A stretch of DNA of 29,446 nucleotides from contig JAEZHP010000001.1 of assembly GCA_023416515.1 (NCBI GenBank), positions 1 to 29,446 of the forward strand. The letters are read 5' to 3'. Numbering within the stretch: position 1 is the first letter of the stretch; the number at the start of each line of letters is the position of its first letter. Below the pieces are notes generated by a model. That model had not been told where the DNA came from. It was given only the letters and a program-made list of their open reading frames with translations, and did not search any database. The DNA comes from Pseudomonadota bacterium (lineage in GTDB: Bacteria; Pseudomonadota; Alphaproteobacteria; Sphingomonadales; Sphingomonadaceae). The translations under genes were made by a program, and so were the position numbers. Below are positions 22,797 through 29,446 of the stretch, piece after piece.

Positions 22797-25498
22797 CAGA
22801 AAGCGGTTCCTACGTTGAAGGTGAAGATTCGGGTGTCGTCGCCTTCCTGGCTGAGCAGGGGATAAGCGACGTCGATCCGGAACGGACCGAAGGGCGAGTT
22901 CCAATTGACTCCGACGCCGATCGCGACGCGTGGCGACGGCGTGTCGCCGACGAAGGTTTCGCGGAAGGGCGGGATGCCCTGGCGGAACAGGTTCGATCCG
23001 GCCGGGCAATCGGTGCCGCGGGCGACCCGGGAGATGGTCCCGTCCGTCGCCTGGCAGGCGTTGAGAGTGAGATCGGACCCAGGCGTGATGTTGAGCAGGT
23101 TCGGCTGACGAACGCCCCACAGGGCGCCGACGTCGACGAACACGGAGGGACGCACACCGAGCTCTCGAATGGCGTTGCTGACCGGGATCTCGAGCTCGAG
23201 ATGGCCGAGATAGTAATAGCGACCGCCGATCGCCTCGTCACGGACCTGGCTGTCGTCGTCGACGAAGGTCAGGTTCCCCCCGGAGTCGAGCACCGGAGTT
23301 CCATCGGCGTTCACGTCATAGAACCGCCGGAGAACGCGAGGTCCGACGCCGCGGATGTCGAAGCCGCGCATCTGCGGGCTGCCGAGCGTGAAGCGGTCGG
23401 TGAGAAGGATCGGGTCGACGCCCGGTTCGCCATCCTCGAAGCTGAAGATGGCGCCGCCCTCGGCGCTTGCCGACAGAACGAAGCCGCTTCCGATGCTCCA
23501 GTAACGCGCCGCGCTGGCACGCGTGCGCAGGTAGCGAACGTCACCGCCGAGCCCGGCGAAGTCCTGGCTGATCAAGGCGCGCAAACCGCGGGTCGGCCGG
23601 AGGCTGTTGTTGAGGGTCGAGTAGACCAGCGTGTAGCCCAGGCTCGACACGACCCGCTCGCCGATGAGATCGCAGAGATAGCGGCCCGCGAGCAGCGGAT
23701 CGCACGCCGCCGGCAGCGGGCCGGTGCCGTCGGGATCGCTGAAGTAGAGCTCCGGCGCGAGGCCGATCTCGCTGAGATTGAGGCTGTAGCGAAGCGCCAG
23801 CTGCATCCGCTCGGTGAGTGGCACACCGACACGGATCTGTCCGCCGGTCGTCACCTCGTCGAACGTGCTCCGCCGCTCGTTGCCGACGAAATTGAAGCTG
23901 TTGAGATCGCGCCGATAGAGGTCGAAACCGATCGCGACGTTGCGGTCGAACAGATAGGGCTCGGTGAAGCCGAGCTCGAACGAGCGCGAATAGCTTGAAT
24001 AATTGATCGCCGCGCGCAGCTGCTGGCCGAGGCCGCGGAAGTTGCGCTGCTGGACCGACAGGTTGATCAGGAACTGCTCGATGCTCGAGAAGCCGGCCGA
24101 CAGCTGCAGCTCGCCGGTCGCCCGTTCCTCGACCTCGACATTGAGGGCCATTCGATCGGGCGACAGCTCCTGCTGCTCGATCTCCAGATTTTCCTGGAAA
24201 TAGCCGAGACTGTTGATGCGGTCGCGGGAGCGGCGGAGGCGGATCGAGTTGAACGGATCGCCCTCGGCGAGCCGGAACTCGCGGCGGATCACCTTGTCGG
24301 CGGTGTTGGTGTTTCCGGAGATGTTGATCCGGTCGACATAGGTGCGCTGCGCCTCGTTCACCTGGAAATTGATGTCCATGGTGAGCGTTTCGGGGTTGCG
24401 GGTGAAGCGCGGCTCGACGTCGGTGAAAGCGTAGCCATAGAGGCCGGCGAGCTCGTTGAGGCGGGTGACCGTGTCCTCGACCTGGCGCGCATTGTAGAAG
24501 TCGCCGGTGCGCATCGGCAGCGCGTTCTGAAGGGCCTCGCTGCTGAAGTCGCGGATCTCGCTGTTCACCGTGACGTCGCCGAACTTGTAGCGCGGACCTT
24601 CCTCGACGACGTAGGTGATGATGAAGTCGCGCCGATCCGGGGTCAGCTCGGCGACCGCCGAGACGACGCGGAAGTCGGCATAGCCCTGGGTCAGGTAAAA
24701 CTGCCGAAGCTTCTGCTGGTCGAACGCCATTCGGTCGGGATCGTAGGTGTTGTTGCTTCCCCCGAGCAGGTCGAACGGGAAGCCGCGCGCCTCGCGCGTG
24801 GCCATCTCGGCCTGCAGACGGCTGTCCGGAAACGCCTGGTTGCCGATGATGTTGATCTGGCGAACGCTCGAGCGCGGCCCCTCGTCGATCTCGAACACGA
24901 CGTCGACCCGGTTCTGGTCGAGCTGGACGATCTTCGGCTCGACGCGGGCGGCGAAGCGGCCCTGACGACGGTAGAGCTCGATGATGCGCGCGACGTCGGC
25001 GCGGGCGCGGCTGCGGGTGAAGATCTGGCGCGCAGCGAGACGAATCTCGGGCGTGATCTTGTCGTCCTTCAGGCGCCGATTGCCCTCCAGGATGATGCGG
25101 TTGATGACCGGGTTCTCGCGAACCTGGATGACGATGTTGCCGGTCTCGACGCCGGCGATCTGGACATCGGCGAACAGCTCGGTGGCGTAGAGCTCGCGAA
25201 GCGCCTGGTCGATCCGGCTGCGGTCATAGGCTTCGCCGGGGCGAAGCGTGATGTAGGAGATGACCGTCTCGGCCTCGAGACGCTGGTTGCCGGTCACGGT
25301 GATCGACCGGACGACCTGCTGGGCGGGCGCAGCGGTCGGCGGAGTCAGCGGAACGGTGGGGACCTGCTGGGCCGACGAGGGCGCCTGGGTCTGCTGGGGC
25401 TGCGCGTGCGCGGCGCCCGAGAAACCGCCGAGCGCGGTCCCGACCAGCAGCAAGGTGCAAAGGTGGCGGCCTTTTGGAAAAGCTTGATGAGACGTCAC
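22796..25498 (-). CDS. bamA: outer-membrane protein assembly factor BamA
   Basis: A 900-residue Omp85 protein, the core of the beta-barrel assembly machinery. After the signal peptide (cleaved near AHAQP) comes a Gln/Pro/Thr-rich linker (residues 33-60). POTRA domains follow from about residue 62 (VRSITVTGNQRLEAETV) to about 450, then the 16-strand barrel ending NSPFGPFRIDVAYPLL and FNVGTAF, with a terminal Phe as is usual. It is longer than the E. coli protein (about 810 residues), partly because of the linker and barrel loops. The start is GTG 25498; no ATG is available before the signal peptide. It lies between rseP and ompH in the envelope operon. An 85-base spacer with a hairpin separates it from rseP, where a secondary promoter could lie. 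Confidence 0.96.
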   Translation of the reverse strand: MTSHQAFPKGRHLCTLLLVGTALGGFSGAAHAQPQQTQAPSSAQQVPTVPLTPPTAAPAQQVVRSITVTGNQRLEAETVISYITLRPGEAYDRSRIDQALRELYATELFADVQIAGVETGNIVIQVRENPVINRIILEGNRRLKDDKITPEIRLAARQIFTRSRARADVARIIELYRRQGRFAARVEPKIVQLDQNRVDVVFEIDEGPRSSVRQINIIGNQAFPDSRLQAEMATREARGFPFDLLGGSNNTYDPDRMAFDQQKLRQFYLTQGYADFRVVSAVAELTPDRRDFIITYVVEEGPRYKFGDVTVNSEIRDFSSEALQNALPMRTGDFYNARQVEDTVTRLNELAGLYGYAFTDVEPRFTRNPETLTMDINFQVNEAQRTYVDRINISGNTNTADKVIRREFRLAEGDPFNSIRLRRSRDRINSLGYFQENLEIEQQELSPDRMALNVEVEERATGELQLSAGFSSIEQFLINLSVQQRNFRGLGQQLRAAINYSSYSRSFELGFTEPYLFDRNVAIGFDLYRRDLNSFNFVGNERRSTFDEVTTGGQIRVGVPLTERMQLALRYSLNLSEIGLAPELYFSDPDGTGPLPAACDPLLAGRYLCDLIGERVVSSLGYTLVYSTLNNSLRPTRGLRALISQDFAGLGGDVRYLRTRASAARYWSIGSGFVLSASAEGGAIFSFEDGEPGVDPILLTDRFTLGSPQMRGFDIRGVGPRVLRRFYDVNADGTPVLDSGGNLTFVDDDSQVRDEAIGGRYYYLGHLELEIPVSNAIRELGVRPSVFVDVGALWGVRQPNLLNITPGSDLTLNACQATDGTISRVARGTDCPAGSNLFRQGIPPFRETFVGDTPSPRVAIGVGVNWNSPFGPFRIDVAYPLLSQEGDDTRIFTFNVGTAF

Positions 25499-25522
25499 GT
25501 GGTTCCCGCCCTAATATGTCGC

Positions 25523-25540
25523 GCCGGCGGAACGGCCGGC
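25523..25540 (-). promoter_or_regulatory. hairpin in the rseP-bamA spacer
   Basis: GCCGGC at 25523-25528 and again at 25535-25540 forms a 6-bp self-complementary stem around GGAACG, in the 85-base gap that is the only sizeable spacer in the envelope operon. It may be an RNA-processing or attenuation element that tunes bamA separately. No T-run and no good promoter are visible. Confidence 0.35.
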
Positions 25541-25583
25541 TTCTCCCTGTCGTCGGCTGCCCTGCCCCAACCCGTCAAAGCGA

Positions 25584-26708
25584 TCAACCCGCCAGCCTGT
25601 TGAACAGGCCGAACGAAACCAGATCGTTGAACGTGATGAAGATCATCAGCGCCAGAAGCACCATCAAACCGGTCCGGAATGCCCATTCCTGCGCCGCCGG
25701 GCCAAGCGGTTTCCGCCTCACGCCCTCGATGAGGTAGAAAAGAAGGTGACCCCCGTCGAGCAGAGGAATTGGCAACAGGTTGATGAATCCCAGATTAATC
25801 GAAACGACTGTCATCAGCCAGAAGAAGGGCAGCCAGCCGAGACTTGCCTGCTGACCGGACACTTCCGCGATCTTCAGCGGCCCGCCCAATTCCTTGACCG
25901 ATCGGGTGCCGGTGATGACCTGGCCCAAGGCGACGACCATCGACTCCACCGTATCGACCGTCCGATTGACGGCGGCGCCGAACAGGCGGTGCGGCGGCAG
26001 CCGCTCCAGGCTGGCCCCGGCCCCCGGCGCGATGCCGAGGCGGCCGATGCGCGCGCTGTTGCCGAATTCGTCGCGCACGGTCTCCTCGGCGGAGGTCATG
26101 GTCACCGCGAGTTCCTCGCCGCCGCGAACGACGGTCAGTTCCATTTCGGTGTTCGGGCGCAGCGAGACGTAGCTGCTGAGGTCCGCGAACGTGTCGATTC
26201 CGCTGCCGTTGACCGCGACGATCTGATCGCCCGGCTGCAACCCCGACGAAGCGGCCGGGCTGTTGGGAAGCAGCGATCCGACGGTCGCAGTGGCGGTCGG
26301 ATAGCCGTTGATCGCGAAGATCGCCATGAAGGCGACGATCGCGAACAGGAAATTGGTGAACGGCCCGGCGGCGACGATGATGAATCGCTGCCACACAGGC
26401 TTGGCCTGGAAGGTCTGGTTGCGCTCTTCGGCAGGCAGCGCCAGCCACTCGTCGGTCGGGGTGGAGGCCGGGTTCATGTCGCCCTTGAACTTGACGTAAC
26501 CGCCAAGCGGAAGCGCGGCGACCTTCCAGCGCGTGCCGAGCCTGTCGGTCCAGCCGAACAGCTCCTTGCCGAAGCCGATCGAGAAGGTCTCGGCGCGAAC
26601 GCCGAAAATGCGGCCCGCCAGATAGTGGCCCATCTCGTGAATGAACACGAGCGGCCCCAGCACGGCCAGGAACGCGACGACGATCAGCAGAAAACCCGGT
26701 TCGGTCAA
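25584..26708 (-). CDS. rseP: site-2 protease RseP (RIP zinc metalloprotease)
   Basis: A 374-residue inner-membrane protease that cuts transmembrane segments, for example of anti-sigma factors or signal-peptide remnants. The zinc site HEMGH is at residues 24-28 in the first helix (VFIHEMGHYLAG). A PDZ domain lies at about residues 125-210 (PNSPAASSGLQPGDQIVAVNG). The second zinc-site motif NLLPIPLLDGGHL is near the C-terminus, with the last helix. The start is TTG 26708, which shares TTGA with the dxr stop; no ATG fits. The position between dxr and bamA is standard for alphaproteobacteria. Confidence 0.95.
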   Translation of the reverse strand: MTEPGFLLIVVAFLAVLGPLVFIHEMGHYLAGRIFGVRAETFSIGFGKELFGWTDRLGTRWKVAALPLGGYVKFKGDMNPASTPTDEWLALPAEERNQTFQAKPVWQRFIIVAAGPFTNFLFAIVAFMAIFAINGYPTATATVGSLLPNSPAASSGLQPGDQIVAVNGSGIDTFADLSSYVSLRPNTEMELTVVRGGEELAVTMTSAEETVRDEFGNSARIGRLGIAPGAGASLERLPPHRLFGAAVNRTVDTVESMVVALGQVITGTRSVKELGGPLKIAEVSGQQASLGWLPFFWLMTVVSINLGFINLLPIPLLDGGHLLFYLIEGVRRKPLGPAAQEWAFRTGLMVLLALMIFITFNDLVSFGLFNRLAG

Positions 26709-27868
26709 ACGTGGATCTTTCCAGTCACCCTGCGCGCAACGGAGCGCGCCTCGGCATCGATCTCCAGTACCTCCTCGATCGTCGCCGGCGCGGGCGGATC
26801 GTAGGAGGCCATCACGTCCCCCACAATTGCGGCGATATCAAGGAAGCCGATGGACCGCGCAAGGAAAGATGCGACGGCTACCTCGTTGGATGCGTTGAGA
26901 ATCGCCGGCTTGGCGCCGCCGTCCGCCAATGCCTGCCTGGCAAGCGCGAGCGCCGGGAAGCGCTCATGGTCCGGGGCTTCGAAGTCGAGCCGGGCAATCG
27001 TGGCGAGATCGAGGCCGGTGCAGGGGGTCGCCATTCGCTGCGGCCAGGCGAGCGTGTAGGCGATCGGAACGCGCATGTCGGCGGGGCCGAGCTGAGCGAG
27101 AAGCGAGCCGTCGCAATATTCGACGAGGCTGTGGACGATCGATTGCGGGTGGACGACGGCCTCGAGTTGCTCCGCCGCAACCGGGAACAGGTGAAAAGCC
27201 TCGATCAGCTCGAGACCCTTGTTCATGAGGGTTGCCGAGTCGACGGAGATCTTCGCCCCCATCGACCAATTGGGATGCGCCACCGCCTGGTCGGGCGTTG
27301 CGGCCCGCATCTCGTCGATCGTCCAGCCGCGGAACGGGCCGCCGCTGGCGGTCAGGATGATCCGGCGGATTTCGGACGCCCTCGAGCCGTGGAGGCACTG
27401 GAAGACCGCATTATGCTCGGAATCAACCGGGAGCAGGGTGGCGCCTGAGCGCCGGGCGGCCTCCGTCATCAAGGCGCCGGCCGAGACCAGAGCTTCCTTG
27501 TTGGCGAGAGCGACGATCCCGCCGCCTTCGAGAGCGCGCATGACTGGAGCGAGGCCCGCCGTTCCGACGATCGCCGCCATCGTCCAATTCGCCTGCGCAC
27601 CCGCGGCCTCGACGATCGCCTCGTAGCCGGCGGAGACACCGATATTGGTACCTGTAAGAGCGGCCTTGAGCTCGTCGTAGCGGGCCGGATCGCCGATCAC
27701 CGCCCGCTCGGGCCGGAACTTGCGGGCAAGCTCGGCGAGCCCGGCGACGTCGCTGTTCGCGGTCAGGGCAACGATCTCGAACGCGCCCTCCCCTTCGCGT
27801 TCGATCAGGTCGAGGGTCGAGCGGCCGACCGATCCGGTCGCGCCCAATATGGTGATTCGCCGCGCCAT
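26705..27868 (-). CDS. dxr: 1-deoxy-D-xylulose 5-phosphate reductoisomerase
   Basis: A 387-residue NADPH-dependent enzyme making 2-C-methyl-D-erythritol 4-phosphate, the committed step of the MEP isoprenoid pathway. The nucleotide site GATGSVGRSTLDL is at residues 9-21. Later come ALANKEALVSAG, the metal/substrate site PVDSEHNAVFQ, TASGGPFRG, and HPNWSMGAKISVDSATLMNKGLE. The start is ATG 27868, only 4 bases after cdsA. It feeds the isoprenoid precursor route used by UppS in the same operon. Confidence 0.97.
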   Translation of the reverse strand: MARRITILGATGSVGRSTLDLIEREGEGAFEIVALTANSDVAGLAELARKFRPERAVIGDPARYDELKAALTGTNIGVSAGYEAIVEAAGAQANWTMAAIVGTAGLAPVMRALEGGGIVALANKEALVSAGALMTEAARRSGATLLPVDSEHNAVFQCLHGSRASEIRRIILTASGGPFRGWTIDEMRAATPDQAVAHPNWSMGAKISVDSATLMNKGLELIEAFHLFPVAAEQLEAVVHPQSIVHSLVEYCDGSLLAQLGPADMRVPIAYTLAWPQRMATPCTGLDLATIARLDFEAPDHERFPALALARQALADGGAKPAILNASNEVAVASFLARSIGFLDIAAIVGDVMASYDPPAPATIEEVLEIDAEARSVARRVTGKIHV

Positions 27869-27872
27869 CGTG

Positions 27873-28769
27873 TCAGCCGGTCCAGAGCCCCGCCATCATC
27901 ACGGCGAGGGTCGCGACGCTCACCGCCATCAGCCCGTCGATTCGATCGAGAACGCCGCCATGGCCGGGAAGTATGGTGCCGCTGTCCTTGACCCCGCACC
28001 GCCGTTTGACCCAGCTTTCATAGAGGTCGCCGCCCTGCGCGATCACAGCCATCGGCACTCCCAGCCAGGTGAAGGGCGCTCCGAGAGCGAAGAAGTCGGC
28101 GGCCAACCATCCGCAGACGCCGGCTCCGACCGCTCCGCCGATCAGCCCCGCCCAGGTCTTCGCAGGGCTGATGCGCGGCGCGAGCTTGGGCCCGCCAATC
28201 GTCTTGCCTGCGAAATAAGCGAATATGTCTGTGGCCCAGGTGACGATCATCACCCAGAAGATCAGGCCGAAACCGACCGCCCAGCTCATCACGACGAGGG
28301 CGAATGCCGGAATCGCGACGTAAACGAAGCCCCAGCCCAGCGTCGGCCGCCGGCTGGCGAGCCACAGCAAAAGTCCGGCCACGGCCGCCGCAGCCATGGC
28401 ATACCAGGCCGGAGTGAAGGTCGAGTCGTCGATCGCCCACATCTCCTCGCCGCTATCGAGATGGACGGTATCGATCGCTCCGGCGGGATAGAGATATTGG
28501 CCGCCGCCGAGCAGCAACAAGGCGAGCAAGGCGACCCCGAGCCATGTCCACGGCCAGGCTACCCGGTGCATGTCGGCCCATTCAGCGAGGGTGATCGCAG
28601 CCGCAATGGTGATCAGGATCCGGAACGGCCAGCCCCCGAACCAGATGGCGACGCTCGCCACTGCGATCATCACCACGCCCATGACGAATCGGGTCGGCAG
28701 GTCGGTGACGTGGCCGGGAGTGCCGGCGAGCGGCGCAGCGGTCGTGGGCTCGGATGGGCGCTCCGTCAC
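27873..28769 (-). CDS. cdsA: phosphatidate cytidylyltransferase
   Basis: A 298-residue multi-pass membrane enzyme making CDP-diacylglycerol from phosphatidate and CTP, the precursor of the main phospholipids. The family signature is intact near the C-terminus: SPAKTWAGLIGGAVGA, then GDLYESWVKRRCGVKDSG and LPGHGGVLDRIDGL. About eight hydrophobic segments precede it. The start is GTG 28769, which overlaps the uppS stop as GTGA; a longer upstream open frame lies within uppS and is not used. The N-terminal 20 residues (MTERPSEPTTAAP) are cytoplasmic. Confidence 0.95.
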   Translation of the reverse strand: MTERPSEPTTAAPLAGTPGHVTDLPTRFVMGVVMIAVASVAIWFGGWPFRILITIAAAITLAEWADMHRVAWPWTWLGVALLALLLLGGGQYLYPAGAIDTVHLDSGEEMWAIDDSTFTPAWYAMAAAAVAGLLLWLASRRPTLGWGFVYVAIPAFALVVMSWAVGFGLIFWVMIVTWATDIFAYFAGKTIGGPKLAPRISPAKTWAGLIGGAVGAGVCGWLAADFFALGAPFTWLGVPMAVIAQGGDLYESWVKRRCGVKDSGTILPGHGGVLDRIDGLMAVSVATLAVMMAGLWTG

Positions 28770-29446
28770 AGGCCACCAAAGCGGCGATCGCGGCGCGCAT
28801 ATTCGTCGAGCGCGGCGCGGAGGTGGCCGGCGCTGAAGTCCGGCCACAAGGTGTCGGCGAAGATCAGCTCGGCATAAGCCGCCTGCCACAGCAGGAAGTT
28901 GGACAGGCGATATTCGCCCGACGTGCGGATTAGCAGATCGAGCGGCGGAAGCCCGCTCGTGTCGAGCACCGAATCCAGCATCGCCTCGTCGATCGCGCCG
29001 GGCGCAAGCTCACCGGCGACGATCCGGGAACCAAGCGTCTGCATCGCCCGAACCAGCTCGCCGCGCGCTCCGTAGTTGAGCGCGACCGCGACGGTCATCC
29101 GGTCATTGTCCTTGGTTCGCTCGACCGCCTTGTCGACCATCTTGGCGACGTCGGGGGCGAAGGCGCGGTGGTCGCCGAGGACCCGGAGGCGAACGCCTTC
29201 CTTGTGGAAGCCGTCGAGCTCCTTCTGGATGTAGAAGCGTAGAAGCCCGGTGAGGTCGTTGATCTCCTCCTCCGGTCGCCGCCAATTCTCCGAGGAAAAG
29301 GCGTAGAGGGTGAGGCACTCGACTCCCGCCTCGCCGGCCGCTCGAACCGCTCGCCGAGCGGCCTCGGCGCCCTGCTTGTGGCCGGCGGCCCGAGGAAGCC
29401 CGCGCGCCTTCGCCCAGCGGCCGTTGCCATCCATGATGATCGCGAC
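28766..29446 (-). CDS. uppS: isoprenyl transferase (undecaprenyl diphosphate synthase), 5' end outside window
   Basis: A cis-prenyltransferase that builds the C55 lipid carrier for peptidoglycan and glycan synthesis. The window cuts the gene at its start: the frame stays open to the edge, with VAII before the catalytic MDGNGRWA, so only the first several residues should be missing. The conserved parts are MDGNGRWAKARG (catalytic Asp and diphosphate site), TLYAFSSENWRRP, ALNYGARGE and DLLIRTSGEYRLSNFLLWQ. It heads the envelope operon within this window and overlaps cdsA as GTGA. Confidence 0.95.
   Translation of the reverse strand, partial: VAIIMDGNGRWAKARGLPRAAGHKQGAEAARRAVRAAGEAGVECLTLYAFSSENWRRPEEEINDLTGLLRFYIQKELDGFHKEGVRLRVLGDHRAFAPDVAKMVDKAVERTKDNDRMTVAVALNYGARGELVRAMQTLGSRIVAGELAPGAIDEAMLDSVLDTSGLPPLDLLIRTSGEYRLSNFLLWQAAYAELIFADTLWPDFSAGHLRAALDEYARRDRRFGGL

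Overview
The window is a gene-dense, high-GC chromosomal segment from an alphaproteobacterium, most likely a member of the Sphingomonadales. This rests on the conserved gene orders dacC-tmk-holB-metG and uppS-cdsA-dxr-rseP-bamA-ompH-fabZ, cysteine-less L31, DUF6894 and small 'ICRRIE...VCMT' secreted proteins, and a palindromic repeat (CTGAAC-TTG-TTTCAG type) that I associate with sphingomonad genomes. No prophage, CRISPR array or classical insertion sequence is visible. No stretch over 300 bases lacks a gene; the longest gap is 242 bases, at 903-1144.

Layout. (1) 1-8080 is mostly minus strand and holds dacC, tmk, holB, metG and tatD, that is cell-wall, nucleotide, replication and translation genes. 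Two things interrupt it: an L,D-transpeptidase on the plus strand between metG and tatD, and, between dacC and the lytic transglycosylase gene mltB, a 410-bp unit made of a small GIY-YIG nuclease gene enclosed by 34-base inverted repeats. (2) 8175-8264 is tRNA-Ser(UGA). (3) 8372-12850 is a four-gene plus-strand operon: a URC1-type GTP cyclohydrolase II homologue, a URC4/Urg3 (DUF1688) protein, uracil phosphoribosyltransferase and an MFS symporter. This is the bacterial form of the URC uracil-catabolism route. (4) 12921-16178 holds a DUF6894 gene, then glutaryl-CoA dehydrogenase, a 91-residue membrane protein and a family III CoA-transferase in stop/start overlap, then a small secreted protein. 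(5) 16179-16966 (minus) holds a GNAT acetyltransferase and L31. (6) 17052-21676 is a cobalamin-riboswitch-controlled B12 uptake operon, btuB-btuF-btuC-btuD. (7) 21673-29446 (minus) is the envelope operon uppS-cdsA-dxr-rseP-bamA-ompH-fabZ. It lacks the lpxD and lpxA/lpxB usually found around fabZ, which fits the replacement of lipopolysaccharide by glycosphingolipids in sphingomonads.

How the genes work together: the URC cluster would import and open pyrimidines for nitrogen or carbon; the gcdH/CoA-transferase set would activate glutarate and oxidise glutaryl-CoA; the btu operon moves B12 across the outer and then the inner membrane under feedback control; and the envelope operon supplies isoprenoid precursor, undecaprenyl carrier, CDP-diacylglycerol, outer-membrane protein assembly and fatty-acid dehydration. 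Genes are tightly packed: at least eleven junctions are 1- or 4-base stop/start overlaps, often with GTG or TTG starts.

The most unusual objects are the repeat-bounded GIY-YIG unit, whose two ends differ by a compensatory base-pair swap in their hairpins, and the uracil-catabolism cluster. Less striking are the membrane protein coupled between gcdH and the CoA-transferase, a perfect hairpin directly abutting the metG start, and a 17-base tandem duplication at the upp start.
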